From contig JAUWHU010000587.1 in assembly GCA_030605705.1 (NCBI GenBank), forward strand, positions 1 to 14,883: a DNA stretch of 14,883 nucleotides, written 5' to 3'. This DNA is from Thermoflexia bacterium (lineage in GTDB: Bacteria; Chloroflexota; Anaerolineae; B4-G1; SLSP01). How positions within the stretch are numbered: the first letter of the stretch is position 1; each line of letters begins with the position of its first letter. The position numbers were made by a program, and so were the translations under genes. Below are positions 6,874 to 13,583 of the stretch, piece by piece. The notes under the pieces are model-generated. The model made no database searches. It saw only the letters and a list, made by a program, of their open reading frames with translations, and had not been told where the DNA came from.

Positions 6874-6919
6874 ACCTCATTCCTCGCTCCTAACTCCTCA
6901 CCTCTCACTCCTCACCCCT
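6874..6919. repeat. Pyrimidine tract of CTCCTCAC-like units
   Basis: CTCATTCCTCGCTCCTAACT followed by CTCACCTCTCACTCCTCACC: degenerate short CTCCTCA-type repeats, nearly purine-free except for A. It lies directly upstream of the xseB promoter. The remaining bases of the 6661-7000 gap hold two promoters and no gene. Confidence 0.65.
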
Positions 6920-6931
6920 GTCCGAGCGCGT

Positions 6932-6960
6932 TTAGACAAGGAGCAAAATTTGGTTATAAT
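6932..6960 (+). promoter_or_regulatory. Promoter of xseB
   Basis: TTAGAC (6932-6937) and a perfect TATAAT (6955-6960) are 17 bases apart, with a start near 6967, about 34 bases before the ATG. Confidence 0.65.
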
Positions 6961-7000
6961 ACGGGAGGTACAATTTTTTTGAGGCGCAAGAGGTAAAGAT

Positions 7001-7237
7001 ATGACCACAATCGAGGAAATCTCCTTTGAACAGGCGTTGGCCGAGTTGGAAGAAATCGTCCAGAAATTGGAGGGCGGGACGCTGGCTCTGGAGGAAACCA
7101 TGACCCTCTACCAGCGGGGCCGGAATCTTGCCGCCCACTGCCAGCATCTTTTGGATGAGGTCGAACTGCGCGTGCAGCAGCTCGTCCCGGATGGGGATGA
7201 GGGCTACAGCGTAGCGCCCTTTGACGCGGAAACTTAG
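7001..7237 (+). CDS. xseB: Exodeoxyribonuclease VII small subunit XseB
   Basis: 78-aa protein with the family core: ISFEQALAELEEIVQKLEGGTLALEETMTLYQRGRNLAAHCQHLLDEVELRVQQL (residues 6-61), predicting the two-helix hairpin that packs several XseB copies along the long coiled coil of XseA. ExoVII degrades single-stranded DNA to acid-soluble oligonucleotides in the cytoplasm. Length is normal. The ATG at 7001 follows AAGAGG at suitable spacing and the strong promoter at 6932-6960. The large subunit gene xseA is not adjacent here, although the two are often neighbours, so XseA must lie elsewhere or upstream beyond the window. A monocistronic unit is likely, given the repeat-filled 280-base gap that follows. 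Confidence 0.95.
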   Translation: MTTIEEISFEQALAELEEIVQKLEGGTLALEETMTLYQRGRNLAAHCQHLLDEVELRVQQLVPDGDEGYSVAPFDAET

Positions 7238-7297
7238 TCCGGTAAGGAACGACAATTAAACAGTTTGTGCATCTTGGGATATCCAGGCATTTTTTAA

Positions 7298-7313
7298 CGC
7301 AAAGACGCCAAGG
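7298..7313. repeat. CGCAAAGA/CGCCAAGG octamer pair
   Basis: Two adjacent 8-base units, CGCAAAGA (7298-7305) and CGCCAAGG (7306-7313), after TTTTTAA. The 8-base period and CGC start match the CGCTGRGA octamers nearby, so these may be variants of one repeat class. Confidence 0.5.
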
Positions 7314-7342
7314 TTGTATTTTCTCAGTATTTGGGGGAGAAT

Positions 7343-7396
7343 GGTTCGTAGTAGGCGCTTCAGCGCCGTAAATCACGGCGATAAATCGCCTACTAC
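7343..7396. repeat. REPIN-like inverted pair of GTAG hairpins, copy B
   Basis: GTAGTAGGCG (7348-7357) and CGCCTACTAC (7387-7396) are perfect 10-bp outer arms. Inside lie GGCGCT-TC-AGCGCC (7354-7367), CGCCGT-AAATC-ACGGCG (7364-7380) and GGCGAT-AA-ATCGCC (7377-7390), so alternative cruciform and single-hairpin folds compete. It is preceded by GGTTC exactly like copy A. Confidence 0.85.
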
Positions 7397-7430
7397 AAAC
7401 AACAGGACTGTTTGCGTTTGAGGGGTGAAA

Positions 7431-7462
7431 AGTAGCCGCGATTTCCAAATCGCGCTCCTACT
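7431..7462. repeat. Single GTAG-footed REP-like hairpin, copy C
   Basis: AGTAG (7431-7435) pairs with CTACT (7458-7462) around CGCGATTT-CC-AAATCGCG (7437-7454), an 8-bp perfect stem. It lies 35 bases after copy B and about 55 bases before the kinase start. It is open in the kinase frame, which makes the kinase ORF look longer than it is. Confidence 0.8.
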
Positions 7463-7468
7463 GGACTT

Positions 7469-7504
7469 TGCTGAGACGCTGAGACGTAATCAGTCACAAA
7501 TCAA
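7469..7504. repeat. Octamer repeat with CAGTCAC tail, copy 3
   Basis: TGCTGAGA (7469-7476) and CGCTGAGA (7477-7484) plus CG, then TAA and TCAGTCACAAATCA. This is the shortest and most degenerate of the three copies; it ends just before the Shine-Dalgarno GGAGA of the kinase gene. The whole 7238-7517 gap is made of repeats; I see no clear promoter in it. Confidence 0.65.
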
Positions 7505-7517
7505 TGGAGATCAGCCC

Positions 7518-9905
7518 ATGGGTTTTGGATTTCTCATCAACCTCTTGAGTGTATTGCCCGGCACGGTCGTCTACCATCTGTTGGTCGTCCTGGGATTGCT
7601 TGCTGCGGCAGGCATCGTGTGGGTGGAGTGGCGACAGACGCGCAATGCGGAGTTACGTCCCTTTGTCCTGGCCCTGGTCGGGACGATGGCGCTGCATTTC
7701 CTGGCGCTGTTGTTGGCCCCGGCTCACGTGGAGCCGGCCTCATTTTGGGCGAGGGTCAGCGCGCCTTTCCTCTACTCTGTGGAGTTGGCCTCATTGTGGT
7801 TGCTCCTCTGGGCTTTCGGTGCCTCGCTATGGAAGAAAAGAACTGTGTCTGTGCTCGTGGGACTGGTGGTGGTCTGGGGCGCACTCCTGGCCGGGGCGAC
7901 GCTTTCCTGGTACACTGCGACGGCCCTGTTCCCCGTGACCTACGAAATGTTCTGGCATGTGCCTGTCTGGTACGGCCTGTTCATGGCGAGCGGATTTATT
8001 GGTGGGGCTTTGTTGCTGAAGCGTCGCCGGCAGATTGGGGGAGGCTTGTTCTCCTCGGCCGCCTTCTTCATCCTGGGGGCGGGGAGCTTGTTGGGGCTGC
8101 TGGGCGCGCATTGGATAGGCCCCATCCTGTCTGGCGGCGAGGGGGCGGGCCGGCTGCTCATGCTGCTGGGGTATCCCCTTTTCGCAGTGGCTTTTTATCA
8201 GGCCGCGCTGCGTGATTTGCAGACTTACCGCCGCGAACTTCAAGAGCTCAGCGAGCAAGCATTGCGCCAGAGTGAGGAATTTCTCTTTCTTCTCGAAGCG
8301 ACTCGCTCCATCGGCGAATCTCTGGGACTGCGCGGCATGTTGGGGGAAGTTGTGGAGCATGTGGCTATGGCGCTGCACGCGGACCGGGTTGCAATCCTGT
8401 TGCTATCACCAGATAAGGAGGATATTCTGACCCTGGCCGCGCAATACGAAGTCTTGGGCGAGCGCTATCTGCCTCCTCGCGATGTCTCGTTGGGCGATTA
8501 TCCCGTTTTGCGTTTCGTGTTGCGCAATCGCCAGATGGTGTTCCGCGAACACGAAAACTTCAAACCATTGCGCTCACTCTTTGATCTGTTGGGGGTGAAA
8601 GGCGAGGGGCCAGTGTTACTGCAACCCCTCACCCGGCAGAAGCGGACGATGGGTGTGTTGGTGGCCTGCAACGACCACAGCGGCAAGGCCTTCATGACAG
8701 AGCAGGAACAGCTGGTGGCGACCATGGCGGTGCAAATTGCCGGAGCTGTGGAAAACTCGAACCTTTACCAGGAGGTACAGACCCAGGCCCGTGAACTCAG
8801 CCACCACCTGAAGCTGCGTGAGGAGGAGTTGCAGCGTCAGAAAGCCATCTTCGAGAGTATGGGGGAGGGATTACTGGTCAGTGACTACGAGGGACGTGTC
8901 GTATTGGTGAACAAGGCCGCCGAGGAGATTCTGGAGGCTGACCGTGAGTCGCTCCTGGGGTGGGGCGTTACCGAACTCCTGAGCTCCTCCTTCCTGGAAG
9001 GTATGCTGGATCCCGCTCTCTTGCTCTCCTTGAGCAGCCCTTTGCAGGCCCTTTTGGCTGTGGGGGAGCGCAAAGTGCGGCTCCACGCTTCGCCGATGCA
9101 GATGATGGATGGCACTCGTCTGGGGGTTGTGAGTATCTTAGAGGATGTCACGCGGGAATACCTGGCTGAAGAAGCCAAGCGCGAGTTCATCACCAGCATC
9201 TCTCACGAGCTTCGCACGCCGCTCACCGCCATCAAAGGGTACTCGGAGTTGTTGCTGGGGGGGATGGGAGGAGCGATTTCTCAGCCGGTCAACTCATTTA
9301 TCGGCGTGATTCGTGAGAACGCGGTCCGCATGGCTTTCATTGTCAATAATCTGATTTCCGTGGCAGAGATTGAACGGCAGCGCGTGGGGTTAAAATACCA
9401 GAAGGTAGAGTTGCCCGATCTGGTGAATGGGGTGTTGGAGCGTTATAAAGAGCGCATCGCGGAACGGCAATTGTGTTTGCGGAAGGAACTGCCACGAGAT
9501 TTCCCCGCCGTGGAAGTTGACCCCAATCGGGTGCGACAGATACTGGAAAACCTCTTGAGCAACGCGATCAAATTCACCTATCCCGGCGGACAGGTGACGA
9601 TCGGCGTGCAGAAAGTCACGGGGATGTTGAACGAGCCGGCTTTCTTCTCTCTGTGGGTCGCTGATACCGGCGTCGGCGTTCCCTTCGAGGAGCAGGGGCG
9701 CATTTGGGAACGTTTTTACCGCGCCGATAATCCCTTGAGCGTAGAATCCGGCGGATTGGGCATTGGGTTGTCCATCGCCAAAGCCCTGACCGAGGCCCAT
9801 GGGGGACGGATTTGGGTGGATAGTATGCCCGACAAAGGCAGCACCTTCACGGTATTGCTCCCCGTGCGGCAGCCTGAGATGCCGGACAGCCTGGCGGAGA
9901 CGTGA
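7518..9905 (+). CDS. 7TM-GAF-PAS sensor histidine kinase
   Basis: 795-aa membrane histidine kinase. Order: seven hydrophobic segments (residues ~17-36, 46-68, 82-104, 110-130, 146-167, 178-198, 212-230); a coiled coil (~232-260); a GAF domain (~262-415, including DRVAILLLSP and the LLQPLTRQKRTMGVLVA core); a second coiled coil (~415-442); a PAS domain (~443-550, FESMGEGLLVSDYEGRVVLVN...); HisKA with the phospho-acceptor H563 in SISHELRTPLTAIKGY; HATPase with N-box NLLSNAIKFT (678-687), DTGVGV (716-721), F-box IWERFYRAD and GGLGIGLSIAK (745-755). All catalytic motifs are intact. The ATG at 7518 is preferred because GGAGA sits 7 bases upstream; frames further upstream read only repeats. No response regulator is adjacent (orphan kinase in this window). 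The next gene overlaps its stop. The stimulus is unknown. Confidence 0.95.
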   Translation: MGFGFLINLLSVLPGTVVYHLLVVLGLLAAAGIVWVEWRQTRNAELRPFVLALVGTMALHFLALLLAPAHVEPASFWARVSAPFLYSVELASLWLLLWAFGASLWKKRTVSVLVGLVVVWGALLAGATLSWYTATALFPVTYEMFWHVPVWYGLFMASGFIGGALLLKRRRQIGGGLFSSAAFFILGAGSLLGLLGAHWIGPILSGGEGAGRLLMLLGYPLFAVAFYQAALRDLQTYRRELQELSEQALRQSEEFLFLLEATRSIGESLGLRGMLGEVVEHVAMALHADRVAILLLSPDKEDILTLAAQYEVLGERYLPPRDVSLGDYPVLRFVLRNRQMVFREHENFKPLRSLFDLLGVKGEGPVLLQPLTRQKRTMGVLVACNDHSGKAFMTEQEQLVATMAVQIAGAVENSNLYQEVQTQARELSHHLKLREEELQRQKAIFESMGEGLLVSDYEGRVVLVNKAAEEILEADRESLLGWGVTELLSSSFLEGMLDPALLLSLSSPLQALLAVGERKVRLHASPMQMMDGTRLGVVSILEDVTREYLAEEAKREFITSISHELRTPLTAIKGYSELLLGGMGGAISQPVNSFIGVIRENAVRMAFIVNNLISVAEIERQRVGLKYQKVELPDLVNGVLERYKERIAERQLCLRKELPRDFPAVEVDPNRVRQILENLLSNAIKFTYPGGQVTIGVQKVTGMLNEPAFFSLWVADTGVGVPFEEQGRIWERFYRADNPLSVESGGLGIGLSIAKALTEAHGGRIWVDSMPDKGSTFTVLLPVRQPEMPDSLAET

Positions 9906-10309
9906 GCACCTCTCGCTTCCTACGCTTGCGCACCGGCGCGGGGACCGTGCTTCCCGTGCGTGTGCGTCGCTGCGACACCTTTCTCTGCCGGCTGCGCGGT
10001 CTGATGTTCCGCCGTAAGCTGGCCCCGGAGGAAGCGTTGCTCTTCGTGGAATCCAGGGAGAGCCGCGTGACGACGGCCATTCACATGTGTTTTGTCTTTT
10101 TCCCCATCGGCGTGCTGTGGCTGGTGGCCGACGATGCCACCGGCAGTGACTTCCCACGCGCGCTGACCGTGGTGGACAAGGTGCTGGCCCGCCCTTTCCG
10201 CCCTTACTACGCTCCTCAAACGCCGGCGCAGTACTACCTGGAGGGGCCGCCGGTATTGTTGGAGTGGGTGGAGGTGGGGGAACAACTGTTCCTGAACCCT
10301 GAACCCTGA
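9902..10309 (+). CDS. DUF192 family protein
   Basis: 135-aa protein matching the DUF192 pattern: CDTFLCRLRGLMFRRKLAPEEALLFV (residues 24-49), then the TAIHMCFVFFPIGVLWLVAD strand (58-77) and VVDKVLARPFRPYYAPQTPAQYYLEGP (90-116). The family usually has an IHMxFMxFPID-type core and a C-terminal AxxVLE-like segment. No signal peptide is evident, although many family members are exported. The GTG start lies within the kinase stop region (GTGA overlap), with GGAG very close upstream, so coupled translation with the kinase is likely. The function of the family is unsettled. The last residues (NPEP) and the stop are encoded in a CCTGAAC tandem repeat. Confidence 0.85.
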   Translation: MSTSRFLRLRTGAGTVLPVRVRRCDTFLCRLRGLMFRRKLAPEEALLFVESRESRVTTAIHMCFVFFPIGVLWLVADDATGSDFPRALTVVDKVLARPFRPYYAPQTPAQYYLEGPPVLLEWVEVGEQLFLNPEP

Positions 10310-10398
10310 TTCCTACTCCCTACTCTCCTCTCTCCCCCCTCTCCATTCTTCATTCTCCATTCTCTATCTCTCCTCTCTCCATCTCTCCCCTCTTCCCA
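10291..10398. repeat. CCTGAAC heptamers followed by pyrimidine minisatellite
   Basis: CCTGAAC, CCTGAAC, CCTGATT (10291-10311) overlap the 3' end of the DUF192 gene. A CT-rich tract with ATT spacers runs on to 10398. Positions 10345-10364 are the exact reverse complement of 6752-6771, and 10354-10368 that of 2962-2976, so this is the inverted form of the purine repeats elsewhere in the window. It lies between the DUF192 gene and the M23 promoter. Confidence 0.85.
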
Positions 10399-10426
10399 TT
10401 GACATCTGCTATTTTCCATATATCAT
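10399..10426 (+). promoter_or_regulatory. Promoter of the M23 peptidase-birA operon
   Basis: A perfect TTGACA (10399-10404) and TATCAT (10421-10426) are 16 bases apart in an AT-rich segment, with a start near 10433 and a leader of about 48 bases. The -35 box abuts the pyrimidine repeat. Confidence 0.7.
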
Positions 10427-10480
10427 TGATTTTTAGTTGTCAGCGATTTTATTTGCCGTCGCTTATGGGCAGAGGATGCT

Positions 10481-11911
10481 ATGCTACGTAAGATTCTTGC
10501 GCTCTCATTTTTGTGTCTGATTTTGCTGCTCCCCGCCAACGCGCTCGCGCAACCCGTTCCCCCGGAGCTGGTCGCGCTCCCCCCGCATGTAGTGCAGTCC
10601 GGCGAAACGCTTTTCTCCATTGCCCAACGTTACGGGACTGATGTAACCACGCTGGCGCGCTTGAATCACCTCTCCGACCCCCGACATATCTACGTGGGGC
10701 AGCAGCTCTCTTTGGTTGCGGAACCGGCCGGCGTTGACCTGCGTACCTGGGATACCCACCGGCTCCAAATGGGTGAGTCGTTTTCCTGGCTGGCCCGGCG
10801 GGGCGGCTTGGCCTGGGAGACCTGCGCCGAGGCGAATAAGGTGCTGAACTCCGGCGCTTTGCTGGTCGGGCAGCAACTCTTGTTGCCGCCGACTGCTGCG
10901 CCCACCATGTTGGCAGTCGCGCCGGCCCAGGCGACTCCGCTGCTACAGGCCCTGCGTCACAACGTTCCCTTTTGGGAAGTGTTGCGCCTGAATCCCCAAC
11001 CCCTCTACGCCGGTGCGGGAATGCTCTTGCCGGGCGAGGGGGCGGCTCCTTTCCTGCCATATCCCCTCGCGGCCCTGGACCTGACGCCGCAGCCCATCGT
11101 GCGAGGACAGACGGCCATCGTAGCGTTGGAGACGGTCGCGCCGGCTACTTGTGAAGTGCGCTATCTCGACCATGTCGAACCGTGCTATGCTCAGGACCCC
11201 ACACATCTTTTTGCGTTCATCAGCCTGTCACCCATGTTAGACCCCGCTACCTACCCCGTGAATCTCCAGGTGCGCTCGGAGGGCAGCGAGATGGCGCTGG
11301 AGTTGCCGCTGGTTGTCTCTCCCGGCCGCTTTGGGTATGAGGTCATCAACGTCAGTAGCAGCCGGCAGCATCTCATGGACCCGTCCTTGCTCCAGGCGGA
11401 GCGCGAGAAACTGGACGCCATCGCCCTGATCCGCGAACCACAGCGATATTGGCAGGTTCCTCTGCTCTACCCCGTGCAGGCGGCGATCTCCTCTTACTTT
11501 GGCTCCCGGCGCTCTTACGGCGGTTCCTACAACAGCTATCATTCTGGTGTGGATTTTCGCGCGTGTACCGGCACTCCCGTTCGCGCTCCGGCAGATGGGG
11601 TGGTGGTGCTGGCGGCCCCGCTGGTTGTCCGGGGCAATGCGATCATGGTTGACCACGGCTGGGGATTGGTTACCGGCTATTGGCATCTTTCCAAGATTGA
11701 TGTCACCGTGGGGCAATGGGTTTCCAGGGAGGAGATCATCGGTCGCGTCGGAAACACGGGACTTTCTACCGGCTCCCACCTCCATTGGGAGATGTGGGTG
11801 GATGGAACACCGGTCAATCCCTTGCAATGGGTGGAGGCATTTTATCCTTTCCCCGCGCCCGCCGTGCCGCCGGCTCCCGTCGCCGAGCAGTACGATCATG
11901 GCCCCCAGTGA
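10481..11911 (+). CDS. Secreted LysM / M23 peptidase
   Basis: 476-aa exported peptidoglycan-active protein. Signal peptide 1-23 (MLRK, hydrophobic core, ALA|QP). LysM 1 at ~36-79 (HVVQSGETLFSIAQRYGTDV... with IYVGQQLSL); LysM 2 at ~93-136 (HRLQMGESFSWLARRGGLAWE... LLVGQQLLLP) is more divergent; a third, truncated LysM-like stretch lies at ~150-185 (WEVLRLNPQPLYAGAGMLLPG). A beta-rich linker (~195-280) leads to the M23 domain (~335-450) with the zinc ligands H354xxxD358 (YHSGVDF) and the H433-L-H435 motif (GSHLHWEM), plus H402 in GYWHLSK. All are present, so an active lysostaphin-like endopeptidase is likely. The ATG at 10481 follows AGAGG. It overlaps birA by 14 bases. Confidence 0.95.
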   Translation: MLRKILALSFLCLILLLPANALAQPVPPELVALPPHVVQSGETLFSIAQRYGTDVTTLARLNHLSDPRHIYVGQQLSLVAEPAGVDLRTWDTHRLQMGESFSWLARRGGLAWETCAEANKVLNSGALLVGQQLLLPPTAAPTMLAVAPAQATPLLQALRHNVPFWEVLRLNPQPLYAGAGMLLPGEGAAPFLPYPLAALDLTPQPIVRGQTAIVALETVAPATCEVRYLDHVEPCYAQDPTHLFAFISLSPMLDPATYPVNLQVRSEGSEMALELPLVVSPGRFGYEVINVSSSRQHLMDPSLLQAEREKLDAIALIREPQRYWQVPLLYPVQAAISSYFGSRRSYGGSYNSYHSGVDFRACTGTPVRAPADGVVVLAAPLVVRGNAIMVDHGWGLVTGYWHLSKIDVTVGQWVSREEIIGRVGNTGLSTGSHLHWEMWVDGTPVNPLQWVEAFYPFPAPAVPPAPVAEQYDHGPQ

Positions 11912-12689
11912 GTTTTCCCATTATCGGCGCGTGGCCGGGTGGTTAGGGCGGCGTTTCCTCTACCTGGAACGGACGACCTCGACCAGCGAGGTGCTCCGCC
12001 ATCTGGCGGAGGAAGGGGCCGCAGAGGGGGTGGTGACCCTGGCCGACGAGCAGACTGCCGGACGTGGCCGCTTGGCCCGTCGTTGGGAGGCCCCACCCGG
12101 CGCCAGTCTGTTGTTCTCTCTCCTTTTCCGTCCACCGGAGCCATTTGCTTACCACGCAACCCGCACGACTATGCTCTGTGGCCTGGCTCTCCGCCAGGCC
12201 GTGGCTCTCGGTGCCGGCCTGACGACTTCCCTCAAATGGCCCAATGACCTTATCATAGAGCGCGCCGGGGACTGGAGAAAGCTGGCGGGGATGCTCAGCG
12301 AGATCGGGATGGCCGGCGGCCGGCCTGCTTTTTTGATCGTGGGTATCGGCCTCAACGTCAACATTCCTGTCGAGAGTTTGTCACGGCTGGCTCCTAATGC
12401 CACGAGCCTGTTGGCGGAAATCGGCCACGACGTGGGGCGTGTCGCTCTTCTGGATACCTTTCTGCAGCGGACGGAATCACTCGTGGAGCGACAGCGCGCC
12501 GGCTGGGATCCCCTGGTGCAGTGGCGCGCCGGGCTGGCGTGGCGGGGCCGGATGGTGCAGGTACACTTGCCGACCGAGACCCTTGCCGGCGTGGCCGAGG
12601 ATGTGGACGCCGAAGGGGCGCTGTTGTTGCGGCTCCCAGATGGCAGCCGGCGGCGTTTTCCTGTGGGCGATGTGAGCCTCCGCTTGTGA
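11898..12689 (+). CDS. birA: Biotin--[acetyl-CoA-carboxylase] ligase, no HTH domain
   Basis: 263-aa cytoplasmic enzyme that activates biotin as biotinyl-5'-AMP and attaches it to the biotin carrier lysine of carboxylases. Motifs: ERTTSTSEVL near the N-terminus (24-33), the biotinyl-AMP loop GRGRLARRW (55-63), KWPND (113-117), KLAGMLSE (128-135) and GIGLNVN (149-155), then a C-terminal SH3-like domain (RGRMVQVHLPTETLAG...RLPDGSRRRFPVGDVSL). The N-terminal DNA-binding domain of regulatory BirA is absent, so this is a group I, catalytic-only ligase. The ATG at 11898 lies inside the end of the M23 gene; the frame is open further upstream but only as an overlap. No strong Shine-Dalgarno is seen, consistent with coupled translation. 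The neighbour relationship is not functionally obvious. Confidence 0.94.
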   Translation: MAPSEFSHYRRVAGWLGRRFLYLERTTSTSEVLRHLAEEGAAEGVVTLADEQTAGRGRLARRWEAPPGASLLFSLLFRPPEPFAYHATRTTMLCGLALRQAVALGAGLTTSLKWPNDLIIERAGDWRKLAGMLSEIGMAGGRPAFLIVGIGLNVNIPVESLSRLAPNATSLLAEIGHDVGRVALLDTFLQRTESLVERQRAGWDPLVQWRAGLAWRGRMVQVHLPTETLAGVAEDVDAEGALLLRLPDGSRRRFPVGDVSLRL

Positions 12690-12739
12690 CTTCGTCGCCT
12701 CACCGTTTCCCTTTGTCCGTGGCCGGTACAAACTGAAAC

Positions 12740-12767
12740 TTTACTTTTTGCGCAGCTGAGTTAATAT
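12740..12767 (+). promoter_or_regulatory. Possible promoter of the metallophosphoesterase gene
   Basis: TTTACT (12740-12745) and TAATAT (12762-12767) are 16 bases apart in the AT-rich gap after birA, about 28 bases before the GTG. The -35 match is modest. Confidence 0.45.
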
Positions 12768-12795
12768 TGAGAAAATTACCAGGAGACATTGTCCC

Positions 12796-13524
12796 GTGCG
12801 CTACTTAATTATTTCCGATATTCATAGTAATCTGCCTGCTCTGCAAACCGTTTTGTTCGATGCTCAACCCTTTGATGCTGTCTGGTGCCTGGGGGACATA
12901 GTCGGGTATGGCCCCAATCCTAATCAGTGCATTGAGCGACTTCAGGAATTTCCCCATCTGTGTGTGGCCGGCAATCACGACTGGGGCGCAATCGGACGGG
13001 CTGACCTTTCCGTTTTCAACAGGGATGCACGCCAGGCGCTTCTCTGGACGCAGCGCGAGCTCCAGCCCGAAAACCGGCGCATCATTATCACCCTGCCGGA
13101 CCTGATCGAGGTGGAGAACTTCGTGTTAGTTCACGGTAGCTTGCGGGAGATGATTTGGGAATACCTTCTCGACGTGGAGCAGGCCAGGGCCAGCTTCCTG
13201 GCCCGCGATTTTCAGGTCGCGTTGGTAGGACATACCCATATCCCCCTTATCTTTGAATGGTGGGAACCGGGCCAGGAAGCACAGCTTCTGCTCCCTAACT
13301 GGGAAGAACCGCTCAACCTGGAAGGACGGCGTTTGATCGTCAATCCCGGCAGCACGGGACAGCCTCGTGACGGCGACCCCCGCGCCGCTTACGCCATCCT
13401 GGACACCGAGGCGCAGACCATCGAGTTCCGGCGCGTGGCTTATCCCGTGGAAATCACCCAGGAGCGGATGCGCGCACGTGGTTTGCCCCAGCGGTTGATC
13501 GAGCGCCTGGAGTTGGGAAGGTAG
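12796..13524 (+). CDS. Calcineurin-like metallophosphoesterase
   Basis: 242-aa cytoplasmic protein with the full binuclear-metal motif set: SDIHSN (D8, H10), LGDIVGYGP (D34), AGNHDWG (N60, H61), LVHGS (H113) and GHTHIP (H146, H148). It belongs to the YfcE/MJ0936-like group of small phosphodiesterases, which act on model phosphodiesters in vitro; the physiological substrate is not deducible. Length is slightly above YfcE because of an insert after GHTH (EWWEPGQEAQLLLPNWEEPLNL). The start is GTG at 12796, with AGGAGA about 9 bases upstream. A 7-bp hairpin (13525-13545) begins directly after the stop and the next gene follows 59 bases on, so co-transcription is possible. Confidence 0.92.
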   Translation: MRYLIISDIHSNLPALQTVLFDAQPFDAVWCLGDIVGYGPNPNQCIERLQEFPHLCVAGNHDWGAIGRADLSVFNRDARQALLWTQRELQPENRRIIITLPDLIEVENFVLVHGSLREMIWEYLLDVEQARASFLARDFQVALVGHTHIPLIFEWWEPGQEAQLLLPNWEEPLNLEGRRLIVNPGSTGQPRDGDPRAAYAILDTEAQTIEFRRVAYPVEITQERMRARGLPQRLIERLELGR

Positions 13525-13545
13525 CGGGAACTTTTCCCGTTCCCG
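13525..13545 (+). terminator. Hairpin between the phosphoesterase and DUF4349 genes
   Basis: CGGGAAC (13525-13531) and GTTCCCG (13539-13545) form a 7-bp stem with loop TTTTCCC, starting at the base after the stop codon. Only a weak T run follows (GGCGTTTAG), so it could be an attenuator, a processing site or a weak terminator. No clear promoter lies in the 38 bases between it and the next gene. Confidence 0.4.
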
Positions 13546-13583
13546 TGGCGTTTAGAGAATACAATCTTGAAGGAGGCATTGAG

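Noticed and set aside
7425..7517. N-terminal extension of the histidine kinase from a GTG at 7425
   Set aside because: The 31 extra codons are made of REP copy C and octamer copy 3, the GTG lacks a well-spaced Shine-Dalgarno, and the ATG at 7518 has GGAGA at good distance followed by the first TM.
9390..10157. 255-aa minus-strand ORF opposite the kinase and DUF192 genes
   Set aside because: It is a shadow of two well-supported plus-strand genes, with no recognisable family features.
11499..11897. Long N-terminal extension of birA
   Set aside because: It overlaps the M23 catalytic domain in another frame and shows no HTH or other domain. Homology to biotin ligases begins after 11898.
13545..13583. 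Earlier in-frame GTG start for the DUF4349 gene
   Set aside because: It would place 13 residues before the lipoprotein signal and lies inside the hairpin. The ATG at 13584 has GGAGG and a normal signal sequence.
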